This document shows, in pieces, positions 1 through 12,000 of a stretch of 12,044 nt of DNA. This DNA is from Chitinophagales bacterium (GTDB lineage: Bacteria > Bacteroidota > Bacteroidia > Chitinophagales > JAHDHT01): NCBI GenBank assembly GCA_020631175.1, contig JAHDHT010000016.1, forward strand, positions 20,380 to 32,423. Reading direction: 5' to 3'. The notes below the pieces were generated by a model. That model saw only the letters and a program-made list of their open reading frames with translations. It was not told where the DNA came from and ran no database searches. Numbering within the stretch: position 1 is the stretch's first letter; each line of letters begins with the position of its first letter. The translations under genes were made by a program, and so were the position numbers.

Positions 1-3000
1 TCTGATCCTAACATTTTTGGATGTCAGGCAAACGTTGATTTAGGTTGTAATCCAACTCAAACTGAATTAGATAATATTTTAAATTTTGTTGATGTTTCGG
101 ATGGATGTAATACTTCATTGTCAAATATTGATGATGTTCAAACAAACGGATGTGTAACAACAATTAACAGAACATGGACGGCTACAGATGCATGTAATAA
201 TGTAGTGAATTGTGTTCAGGTTATTACCTATACTACCGATGATGAAGCTCCTGTTTTTGTAGATCCAATAAATCCACTTGAACTCGATTGTGTAAGTTCT
301 ATCAATGAAACAATTCCTGATCCATCACAATTTACAATTACTGAAAATTGTAATGCCGAAGTAATTTGGATAGGAGACGTTACTGCAACAGAAAGTGCTT
401 GTCAGACCACTGTATTAAGAACATATCGGGCAATAGATGATTGTGGAAATGAAACAGACTTTATACAGACCGTTACTTATACGTTAGATGGATCACTTCC
501 GGTAATTGCCGGATGCGAAGCTGAAGTAGACTTAGGATGCTTTGCCACTCAGGCAGATGCCACGGCTGCATTAAATAATGCCTTAACAGCAGTAAGTGCA
601 GATGACGGTTGTTCTATTAATTTATCAAATATTGATAATACATCAAATGATGGATGTATTTATACAACAACAAGAGTTTGGACAGCCGTTGATGAATGTA
701 ACAATTCAAATAGCTGCACGCAAACATTTACATATTCAATAGATGGAGATAATCCGCAATTCGATAATCCAACAGCATTAATCGAATTAGGTTGTATTAC
801 AGATATCTCATTAACAGAACCGGATATAAGTCAGTTTACGATAATTGACGCATGTAATACATCAGTAGAATGGATTGCAGATCAAAACTTAACTGTAAGT
901 GGCTGTGCATCTATAATTTTAAGAACGTATAGGGTAACGGATGACTGTGGCAACACAGAAGATTTCGAACAAACGATAACCTATACCTTAGACGATTCTA
1001 ATCCTGTTATTGCCGGATGTATTACTGAAATTGATCTTGGTTGTTATACCGTTGCTGCAGATGCAGATGCCGATGTAGCAAATTTAGCAAGTGCAGTTTC
1101 ATCAGATGATGGATGTACAACAACCCTCAATTTTACTGATGCTACCCCGACCGTTACCGATTGTGTGGTGAGTATTGTGCGGTCTTGGACAGCTACCGAT
1201 GAATGTAATAATACAAGTACATGCCAGCAAACGATATCCTATACATTAGACGAAGAAGCTCCAATAATTACAGCGGTTGAAACTATTGACTTAGGATGTA
1301 TCACAGATGGAGATGTCAATGTATTAGTTGATCCGAACTTAAGTTCAAATACAGAAGTAAGTGGTGTAACTGTTTCTGATAATTGTACAGCTTCATTAGA
1401 ATGGTCGGGTGATATTACAACAATAAGTGATGATTGTGCAAGTATCATTACCAGAACATGGTTGGCAACTGATCAATGTGGTAATACAAGTCAGGCAGTG
1501 CAAACAATAACTTATAGAATTGATGATGGTAACCCTGTGATTACCGGTTGTACACCTCAGGTTGATTTAGGTTGCTTTACGAATATGACCGACGTAACTG
1601 CTGCGCTGAACAACATTGCTCAGGCTGTTCAGGCTACTGATGCCTGTAGTGCCACCGTTACATTTGATGATAATGTAAATGGCGACGATTGTAATATGAT
1701 TGTAAGCAGAGTATATACTGCAACAGATTTATGTGGTAATACGGTTACCTGTAATCAGGCTTTGAGTTACAGTATGGATACAGAAGGTCCTGAAATTTCC
1801 GGAGCAGAAGAAATTAATTTGGGATGTATTACCCAAGCCGATGTAAATGATTTATTAGATCCTGAAAACAGTTCTAACGTATATGTGAACGGTGTAACTG
1901 TAGGAGACAATTGCGCAGCTAATTTAAACTGGGAAGGAGATATTACCAGTACTTCAGATAACTGTGAAACCATCATTACCAGAACATGGTCTGCTTCCGA
2001 TAACTGCGGTAATGCAAGTAATTTCACACAAACAATATTTTACACTTTAGATGATGGTGCGCCGGTAATTGCAGGCTGTACCTCAACCGTTGATTTAGGT
2101 TGTTTAGGTTCTCCAACAATTGCTCAGGCAGAATTAGATAACTTAGCGAGTGGAGTGAGTACGAATGATGCTTGTTTCTCTTCCATCCAATACACCGATG
2201 ATCAGACTGGAACAGATTGTCAATATACAGTAGTAAGATCATGGATTGCAGCTGATGATTGTGCCAATACTTCGACCTGCACTCAAACAATTACCTATAG
2301 TCTCGATACGGAAGCCCCTGAATTTATAGTTGGGGATGCTGAACTTGATTTTGGATGTATTACTTCTGTTGATGAATTATTACCTGACTTTACTCAGTTT
2401 ACAGTCGATGATAATTGTAGTGCGAATCTTGAATGGGTCGGAGATGTAGACGGTACGGATAGCGGATGTTCTTCTTCAATAATCAGAACGTATCGCGCCA
2501 CTGATGATTGTGGTAACAATACTGATTTTGTACAAACGATTAATTATACTTTAGACAGTTCGGACCCTGAAATAGTCGGCTGCCAGGGAGACATAGATTT
2601 AGGATGTAATCCTTCTCAGGCGCAAATAGATAATTTATTAACTCAGGTCGATGTGATTGACGGATGTTCTGCTCTTTTAGATTATGAAGATGTGGTTTCT
2701 GTGGATGGATGTATAACTACGATAGAAAGAACATGGACGGCAATTGATGACTGTAACAATACTTTAACTTGTGAACAAACCATAAGCTACACCGTCGATA
2801 CTGAAGCGCCTGTTATTTCAGGAACTACCGTTTTTGATTTAGGATGTATTACAGATGCTGAAATAAATACGCTGTTAAATCCAGCATTTAGTACAAGTAC
2901 TGATATTAACGGTGTAAGTGTAAGTGATAATTGCGAAGCTACTTTAGAATGGATGGGTGATATCACTTCAACAGGAGATGACTGTATCACAACCGTTACC

Positions 3001-6000
3001 CGTAATTGGTCGGCCGAAGATGCATGTGGAAATACAGCTGAGTTTACTCAGAATTTCACTTATGCATTAGATGATGGTGCACCTGTAATAGCAGGTTGTA
3101 CAGCAACGGTAGAATTAGGGTGCTTAACTTCTGCACTTGAAGTAACAGAACAATTGGCCAACCTTGAAACATCTGTTTCAACCGGTGATGCATGTTCGGC
3201 TACTTTATCTTTTGAAGATGTTACTACCGGTGATGATTGTTCTTATACAGTAACAAGAACATGGACAGCAATTGATCCATGTAATAATTCATCATCTTGT
3301 CAGCAACAAATTAACTACAGTCTTGATACCGAAGCTCCGGTATTTGTAGCACCTGCAGATACAATCGATTTTGAATGTGTAAGTTCCGTTAGTGAGATTG
3401 TTCCCGATACAAATCAATTTAATGTAACCGATAATTGTAGTGCAGAAACAAATTGGGTAGGAGATGTAGACGGTACCGATAGCGGTTGTTCTTCAACGAT
3501 TATAAGAACCTATCGCGCTACAGATGATTGCGGAAACAGTACAGATTTTGTGCAGACTATTTTATATACACTTGATAGTTCTGATCCGGAAATTGTCGGT
3601 TGTCAGGGAGATATAGATTTAGGATGTAATCCTTCCCAGACTCAAATTGATAATTTATTAACTCAGGTGGATGTTATTGATGGATGTTCTGCTGTGTTAG
3701 ATTTTGACGATGTTGTTACAGTGGATGGATGTATAACTACAATAGCAAGAACATGGACGGCAGTAGATGCATGTAATAATACTTTAACATGCGAGCAAAC
3801 CATAAGCTACACCGTTGATACTGAAGCTCCGGTAATTTCCGGAAATGAAGATTTTGATTTAGGATGTATCACAGATGCAGATATAAATACTTTATTAGAT
3901 CCTGCACAAAGTAGTAGTGCAGATATAAATGGAGTAAGTGTTAGTGATAATTGTGCAGCCACTCTAGAATGGATGGGTGATATCACCTCGACAGGAGACG
4001 ACTGTATCACCACCGTTACCAGAAACTGGTCAGCTGAAGATGAATGTGGAAATCAATCTACTTTCACACAAAACTTCACTTATGCATTAGATGATGGTGC
4101 GCCGGTAATTGCAGGTTGTACTTCTATAATCGATTTGGGATGTTTAATTTCAGTTGATGAAGTAACAGCTCAATTAGCGAATTTAGAAACCTCAGTTTCT
4201 ACAGCTGATGCCTGTTCATCGACATTGTCATTTACAGATTCAACAATAGGTGATGAATGCCTTTATACAGTAACAAGAACATGGACAGCAATTGATCCGT
4301 GTAATAATTCATCTACCTGTCAGCAACAAATAAACTATAGTCTTGATATTGAAGCTCCGGTTTTTGTAGCACCTGCCGATACGATTGATTTTGGATGTGT
4401 AAGTTCAGTAAATGACATTATTCCTGATGTTAATCAATTTAATGTTACTGATAATTGTGGAGCAGAAACGGTATGGATGGCGGATGTTGAAGCAACTGAT
4501 AGTGGTTGTTCAACAACAATATTAAGAACCTATCGAGCCACAGACGAATGTGGTAATAGTACAGATTTTGTTCAAACAATTCTATATACACTCGATAGTT
4601 CTAATCCTGAAATAGTAGGATGTGAAGGATTTATTGATTTAGGATGTAATCCAACTCAGGGAGAAATAAATGACCTCCTTTCTGTTGTCGATGTAATAGA
4701 TGGTTGTTCTGCAGTGTTAGATTATGAAGATAACGTTACGGTTAACGGATGTATTACAACAATCGAACGAACATGGACAGCCATTGATGATTGTAATAAT
4801 GTGTTAAGCTGTGATCAGGTTATATTCTATACTACAGATATTGAAGCACCAGTTATAACAGCTTCAGAAGAAGTAGATTTAGGTTGTATCACTGCAGCAG
4901 ATGCTAATACTTTATTAGATCCGGATACCAGCACAAATCCGGGTATCGCTGATATTATTTTATCAGATAATTGTAATGCAACATTACAGTGGGAAGGCGA
5001 CATCAGCACTGTTGGTGATGATTGTGCTTCTGTAATTACCAGAACGTGGACCGCTGAAGATGAATGTGGCAATAGTTCAGAATTAACGCAAACCATTACT
5101 TATACTTTAGATGACGGAGCTCCTGTGATTACAGGCTGTACACCAATCATTGAATTAGGATGTTATGCTGAACAGAGCGACGTAACAGCAGCTTTAATAA
5201 ATCTTGCAGGAGGCGTTAGTGTTGCTGATGCTTGTGAGGGAGGACTTGAATATGTAGATCAAACTTCAGGTGATGATTGTTTAACTACAGTTACCAGAAC
5301 ATGGACAGCAACGGATGGATGTAATAATCAGTCAAGCTGTACTCAGGAGATTTCTTATAGTATCGATACAGGTGCGCCTGTATTTACAATTGCGGAAGCT
5401 GTACTCGATTTTGGATGTATAAGTTCTATTGATGCAATAGTTCCGGATGTAACACAATTCACTGTTGATGATAATTGTGGAGCGGAAACGATATGGGTAG
5501 GAGATGTGGAAGGAACAGACAGTGGATGTGCTACTACGATTTACCGTACCTATCGCTCAACCGATAACTGTGGTAACAGCACCGATTTCATTCAGACAAT
5601 CTATTACACCTTAGATAGTTCAAATCCTGATATCGTAGGATGTCAGTCTTATATTGATCTTGGGTGTAATCCGCTGCAAATCGAAATTGATAATCTGATA
5701 AGTCAGGTCGACGTAATCGACGGTTGCGCAGCAGTACTTGATTTTGAAGATAACGTTACGGTTAGCGGCTGTATTACAACAATAGAAAGAACATGGTCGG
5801 CAATTGACGCCTGCGGAAATAGTTTAAGTTGTGATCAGACAATCGTTTATACCACAGATAACGAAGCACCGCTAATTTCGGGAGCTGAAGAAGTTGATTT
5901 AGGTTGTATTACAGATATTGAAGTCAACTCTTTATTAGATCCTGCATTAAGTACGGATACCGGAATAAACGGCGTGACAGTGAGCGACAACTGTGGTGCT

Positions 6001-9000
6001 ACCTTAGAATGGTTAGGAGATATTTCTTCAACAGGAGATGGATGTGAAGGAAATATTACCAGAAACTGGCAAGCAACAGATGAATGTGGTAATCAATCTA
6101 CTTTTACACAAAACATTTCCTATACTTTAGATGATGGTGAACCGGTAATCGCAGGTTGTACTGCATTTATTGAATTAGGTTGTTTAGAATCTCCTGCAAT
6201 GGCTCAACAGGCTTTAGATAATTTAGCTACAGGAGTAAGTTCTGCTGATGCCTGTTTCTCATCAATTGACTATACCGACATCGTTACCGGTGATAATTGT
6301 TTATTTACCGTAACAAGAACCTGGACAGCAACAGATGCTTGTCAGAATACAAGCAATTGTACTCAGATAATCACATATGGTTTAGATACACAAGCACCGG
6401 TATTTGCTGTTGCAATGTTTGAGATTAATGCTGGATGTATCACGAGTGTAAATGATATCCTTCCGGATGTAAATCAATTTACGATAACGGACAATTGTGA
6501 AGCAAGTACAGAATGGATTGGAGATGTTCAGGCAACAGATAGTGGTTGTGGTTCTTCGATTATCAGAACATATCGTGCAACAGATCAATGCGGTAACTTT
6601 ACAGACTTTGTTCAAACGATTAACTACACCTTAGATAGCTCTGATCCTGAAATTGTCGGATGTCAATCCTTCATTGATCTTGGATGTAATCCTTCTCAAG
6701 TAGAAATTGACAATTTATTAAGTCAGGTTGATGTGATTGATGGATGCGCAGCTGTTTTAAGTTTTGAAGATAACGTATCGGTTAACGGATGTGTAACTAA
6801 TATTGAAAGAACATGGTCTGCCATTGATGATTGTGGAAATAGTTTAACATGTGATCAGTTAATCACGTTTACAACAGATACAATAGCTCCTGTAATTACA
6901 GCAGTCGATGAAATTAATTTAGGTTGTGTAAGTTCAGATGAAATAAATGATTTATTAAATCCATCATTAAGTAATAACACAAACATTACTACAATAAATG
7001 TATTCGATGCATGTGGAGCAACGTTAGAATGGATGGGCGATATCTCTTCTACTTCTGATTTATGTGTTTCTCAGGTAACGAGAAACTGGATGGCAACTGA
7101 CCTTTGTGGAAATACATCCGAATTCAGTCAGAATATTTATTACAGTCTGGATGACGGTGAACCTATAATTACAGGTCTGGAAGATGCGAACATCGGATGC
7201 TTTAATTCTTATCCTGAACTTCAGGTACAGATAACGGACGCTATGACGGGCGTGAATGCATTGGACGGATGTGAGACTCAAGGTTTGACTAATGTGATGA
7301 TTTTAAATGGAATTGAATTAGATGGAGTTGATAATACCTTTATCAGCGCTTTAACTGAATGTGCTAATGCATTACAGGTCATCTGGACAACAGAAGATTT
7401 ATGTGGCCATGTAACTACAGCAGATCAATGGATTCAATTTGATTATGATATAACAATACCTGAAGTAACTTGTGCAGAAGGAAATGATTTATGTAGTGAA
7501 GATATGCTTCCGCCGGCAGCTTTAGATATTAATGAATTTGTACAACTGGGTGGAACAGTAAGTGATAACTGTAGTGATTTTGGATTGCTAACTTTTGATG
7601 TTTCAGAAACTACTATTGTTAATGGAGCAGTCGAAGGTATCATCCGAACGTATACCATAATGGATGCATGTGGTAATTCAAACTCCTGTTCTCAGCAATT
7701 TAATATTGTTGATTTCATTCAGGCACCTAATTTAAGTGATCCGGCTCCCGTTTGCGTAGGTACAGTTCCGGAAGCATACACTCCGGGTGGAGGTACCTAT
7801 AACTTCTACACTGATTTGAATGGTTCTGCCGGTTCACTTATTTCTTCTTGTGTAAATGTGAATGCATGTAATGGTGAAGCATTAAATGTAGATTTCTCTC
7901 AGGAAGGAACAACAACAATCTGGGTAACTGAAGTGTTAACCGGAGCAAATGGAATGACTTGCGAAAGTGCAGCCACAGCTATTGAGTTCCAGATTATCTC
8001 TTCCTCAAATGCCGAACTGCAAAGTTATGCAGTAAATCATTGTTCAGATGATGGATTATATGATTTGAATGCATTGTTTACTTCCAATACAACAACAGGT
8101 GGTGCATGGTATAATTTACAAACCGGTGCAGAAATCGCAGGAGGTTTATTTGGTATTGATGAACCTGTTTCTGATTGTTATTCGATTCAATATATCGTTA
8201 ACGGTACGCCTATAGACGGTGTAGGAGATTGTGGTGCCTCTTCATTAGTTCTGGATTTATGCTATTGCGAAAATCCTGATGCTGACTTCGATTTGCCATT
8301 AGTTGTTTGTGCAGACGATGAGCCTATCGTACTTGGAGGTCTTGCAGGTTCAATGTGGACAGCAAGCACGCCGGGTATTGTAATGTTCGGTAATGGAAAT
8401 GCTACATTCGATCCATCACAAGCGATGACGGGTCTGCAAACCATCACACATACAGCAATGAATGATTGTTCAGATCAAAATGGAATCGGACAAAACAATT
8501 GTTCTTCTGTTATTGAACATCAGATAGAAATATTACCATTGCCACAATTCAATACCGCTCAGGTTGTTCTTTGTGAAGATTTACAAACAGTAGATCTTGA
8601 AAATTATCTATCAACAGCAACAGGTGGAATATTTACAAGTTTGAACGGTGGTGTTAATGGAACGTACTATGATTTAAGTTTTGGTAATACTACTATAAGC
8701 TTTACAAGTCTGGACGGATGTTCAACGGCTTTAGATTTATCGATTATAGTAACCGATGAGATTTCAAATCCTCAACCGGTGAATGTTGCAATATGTCAGG
8801 GTGAATCAGTTCCTGCCTCATTTGCGGCTTTATGTGCTAATGGCGATGTTACTTATTACAATGCGCCTGTAGGAGGTTCTGAAATGGATTTAAGCGCATT
8901 AAATACTTCAAATAACGGTGTGATTACCGTTTATGCAGAGTGCGAAGCTTCAACAGGAACAACAAATTGTAGTTCAGATAGAATTCCATTGGTAATTACC

Positions 9001-12000
9001 ATAAATGCGATTCCTGAAGCACCACAAATTGAAGATCCTGCTCCATTATGTAGCACAAATGGCGGAGCATTACCAACGATTACACCTGGTGGAATCAATG
9101 AAAGCTTTAATTTCTACGATCAGAATCAAAATCCAATTGCTAACGCTCAGGGTGTAAGCAGCTATACAATAGAATTTGGATTACTCAATGTACCAGGTAG
9201 TACAACTTTGTATGTAAGTCAGATAGTTAATAATGGTAATAATACATGTGAAAGCGACTTAAGTGCTTTTACAATTACGTTCGATGCAGATATCAACGCT
9301 TCACTTTCAACGAGTAATTTAACCTTATGTGAAAATGAAGTATTACAATTAAATACTTTACTAACGGGTACAGAAGGAGGCTTCTGGTCTGGTAATGGAG
9401 TTACAGGAAATACTTTCCTTGGAACTGGTTTAACATCAGTATCTCCAATTACAATAGTCTATGCAGTTGGGCAAGGTACCTGTTCTTCATCGGCAACATT
9501 AGTTATTTCTTTAGAAGAGCAACTAAGCGCCGAATGGACAAACCCTGGACCTTTCTGTAGTGGCTCTCAAGCAATTAATCTGAATGATTATCTCTTAGGC
9601 GATGCCGGTGGTATCTGGTCTGGCGATGGAGTTAATAATAATGCTCAGCCGGGTGATGCAGATTACGGATTGTTTAATTCAAACGGTGCAGATGGCGTGT
9701 TTACTGTTTCCTACATTGTTGGATCAGGAACAGGATGCACATCCACCCAAATACACAATATTACGATCTCAGATAATTTAGATCCGGCATGGAATCTACC
9801 GGGTCCTTTATGTGCCAATCATAATCCAATTATACTCGATGATTATGTTACCGGTACAGAAGGCGGAATATTTAGCGGGGAATCTGTAATTGATAATGTA
9901 TTATATCCGGATGCAAATAACGGAGATGGAAGTGCAACTATTACCTATACCGTTGGTTCAGGTGCCTGCGAACAAAGCTTAACGCTTTCTATTGATCTTG
10001 AAGAAGAGGTAGCAGGACCGGAATTAAGTAATTACCAGGAAGACATTTGCATCGGAGCAGGAATATCGAATTTTATTTCAGTGGTTGAAAATTCAGGTAG
10101 TACATATGTATGGTATAATGACGCAAGTTTATCAAATCCGATAGGGCAGGGTAGCTCATTAGATATTACTGCTTATGTTACTAATTCAGGAATGTATACC
10201 TTCTATGTACAGTCATCTAACATTGACGGTTGTATTAGTAATATAACAACAGCAAATGTAGAAGCGCATTTTGTTCCTGCAGTTTCATCAGCTCAGGTTT
10301 CTTGTCCGGATGCAGACGGTATGGTTAACGTTAGTCTTGAAATGGATAATAATTCAAGTACCATTCATTATTCTACAGATGGTCAAAATTTCATGCCATA
10401 TGATCCGGATGGAATATTAGTGGATGCAGCATTTGATGGTAACGTATTAATATTAGATACTGCCTCAACATGTATTTTTGATTTCTATCTGGATGCAAGT
10501 CCTGAAATGCCAACTTTAAATAGTTTTGATGTAGGCTGTAGTGCGAATGCTTATAATGCATATCCTGTTTGGTTTGATATTGATAATCCATCCAACCAAA
10601 ACTTCAACTTAATGATTGACGGAAGTTTTATGGATATGAATAATGTTTGGTTAGAACAAGGCACGTACACGGTGGCATTAGAGGTTAACGGATGTATGAT
10701 GAGTGAACAACAAATTTCAGTTGATCCTGCTTTATATATCTCTAATCTTGAATTGCTTTGCGATCCTTCAAATGATACCTATGAAGTGGTATTTATGATT
10801 GAAGGAGGAAGTGGTTTGTATGACGTTAGCGGTACCGTTATTTCGGGTGGAGTTTATATTAGTGATCCGATTAACAACAACGACGATTATAGCTTTGAAG
10901 TGCTTGATATTATGAATGTTGATTGCGGAGCATTAACAGTAGCCGGTGATGGTGATGATTGTATTAATCCATTAAACTGTGGTATTATTTTCCAGAGTGG
11001 AGCTAGTGAAGATCGATTATGTGATGGCCAAACGGTAGAATTCTATACGCAATTAACCGATTGTATTTCAAATGATCAATACATCACCATGGAAGGTCCT
11101 GATACGATGTTCGTTATGGAACCGGCACAATTGTTTGGATGGTTCAGTTCTGAAATTAATGTAGAGAATAATACCTGTGAACCAATGGTTCAAACCTGGT
11201 TAATGACGGTTTACTGTAACGATAGTACAACCCTTATAGGTACCGTTCCACAAGAGATTACTGTTTATCCTTCAGATTTAACTCCTTATGTAGATGTCGA
11301 AATTTCTTCGGATGGATGTATTGCAACACCGCTTATTCAGGCTGGATGTGAATTATATATCAAAGAAATAGGAGATTGGGAGGTGAATGAATTGTATGAC
11401 GGTGAAAGTGGTCAGGCTACTTATTGCTTTGAATATTATGATGATGCAGTAAATAATCTTGGATGTTTCCCTGTACCAAGCTGTATAACTGTTGATCATG
11501 AATGTGATAACGGTACCGGTATAGGTCCATGTGTTAATGAAGCTGGTACCGTTGATAGTGATGTTAATATTCTATGTGCGGAAGATGGATTCAATTTCAG
11601 TAACAGTGGTTCGAATGTAGAACCGGGATCTGTATTGGCTTATGCGATACATACGGACGCTGAATTCAATCCGATTGAAGTTGTGTTATGGAGTATGGAT
11701 GGAATTAATGTACAGTTACCGGAATACAATACTAATTTATATGTGAGTGTAGTAGTAGGACCGGAAGGAAATGACGGATTACCGGATTGGACGCAATCAT
11801 GTTATGAATATTCTTCAAATAGTATTCAACTGGTTCAAATGTCTCCAGTTAATCTCAATGAAGTTGTTAGCTGTACCAATAACGGTACCTATATGGTTGA
11901 AGTGAGTTTAACCGGAGGTTCACCTGAATATCTGGGAGCTGGTGCATACAGTTTTACCGGAACTTTAAATCTGGCAAATATTCCTTCTGATCAATTAATG

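Larger units (their letters stand above)
16..7728 (+). repeat. Array of 30 HYR-like units, alternating 6-Cys and 4-Cys types
   Basis: I cut units just after the linker P-x-(I/F). Odd-numbered units (A, 81 residues; A', 85-86 residues) have six cysteines. Even-numbered units (B, 83; C, 91) have four. The four shared cysteines sit in L-G-C near the start, D-N/A/G-C mid-unit, (G/D)-C before the R-T-W/Y strand, and D-x-C-(G/N)-N. A and A' units add a linker G-C at their first residues and a C just before the final Q-x-I-x-Y strand. Bases 1-15 (S-D-P-N-I) match the end of a B unit, so the array starts upstream. Assignment to the HYR family (Pfam HYR or the related bacterial HYR-like families) is from motif memory, not from a search. 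Confidence 0.93.

Noticed and set aside
1239..2290. Short ORFs outside frame +1 (1239-1448, 1767-2027, 2024-2290)
   Set aside because: They lie wholly inside the long coding frame, have low-complexity shadow-like products and no family resemblance.
2787..5096. Minus-strand ORFs at 2787-2990, 3807-4013 and 4827-5096, with similar products and 1020-bp spacing
   Set aside because: They are the antisense reading of the repeated C unit (the L-E-W-M-G-D-I region). Their similarity and spacing come from the super-repeat itself, and no independent start signals or gene context are seen.
2071..7170. CRISPR array or non-coding tandem repeat
   Set aside because: The period is 1020 bp, in frame, with many synonymous differences and conserved protein motifs; there are no short identical repeats with unique spacers.
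16..7170. Mobile element or insertion causing the repeats
   Set aside because: No transposase, terminal inverted repeats or target-site duplications are seen; the reading frame is unbroken.
7171..7467. Frameshift or assembly error at the irregular unit 29
   Set aside because: The frame stays open through the unit, conserved cysteines resume in the same frame, and unit 30 follows normally. It is a diverged unit, not a break.
6382..10591. Short ORFs outside frame +1 at 6382-6615, 7060-7281, 7443-7658, 8262-8447 and 10391-10591
   Set aside because: Each overlaps the continuous frame +1, and their compositions (for example very Cys/Ile/Thr-rich or Tyr/His/Gln-rich) are those expected from antisense reading of this codon usage.
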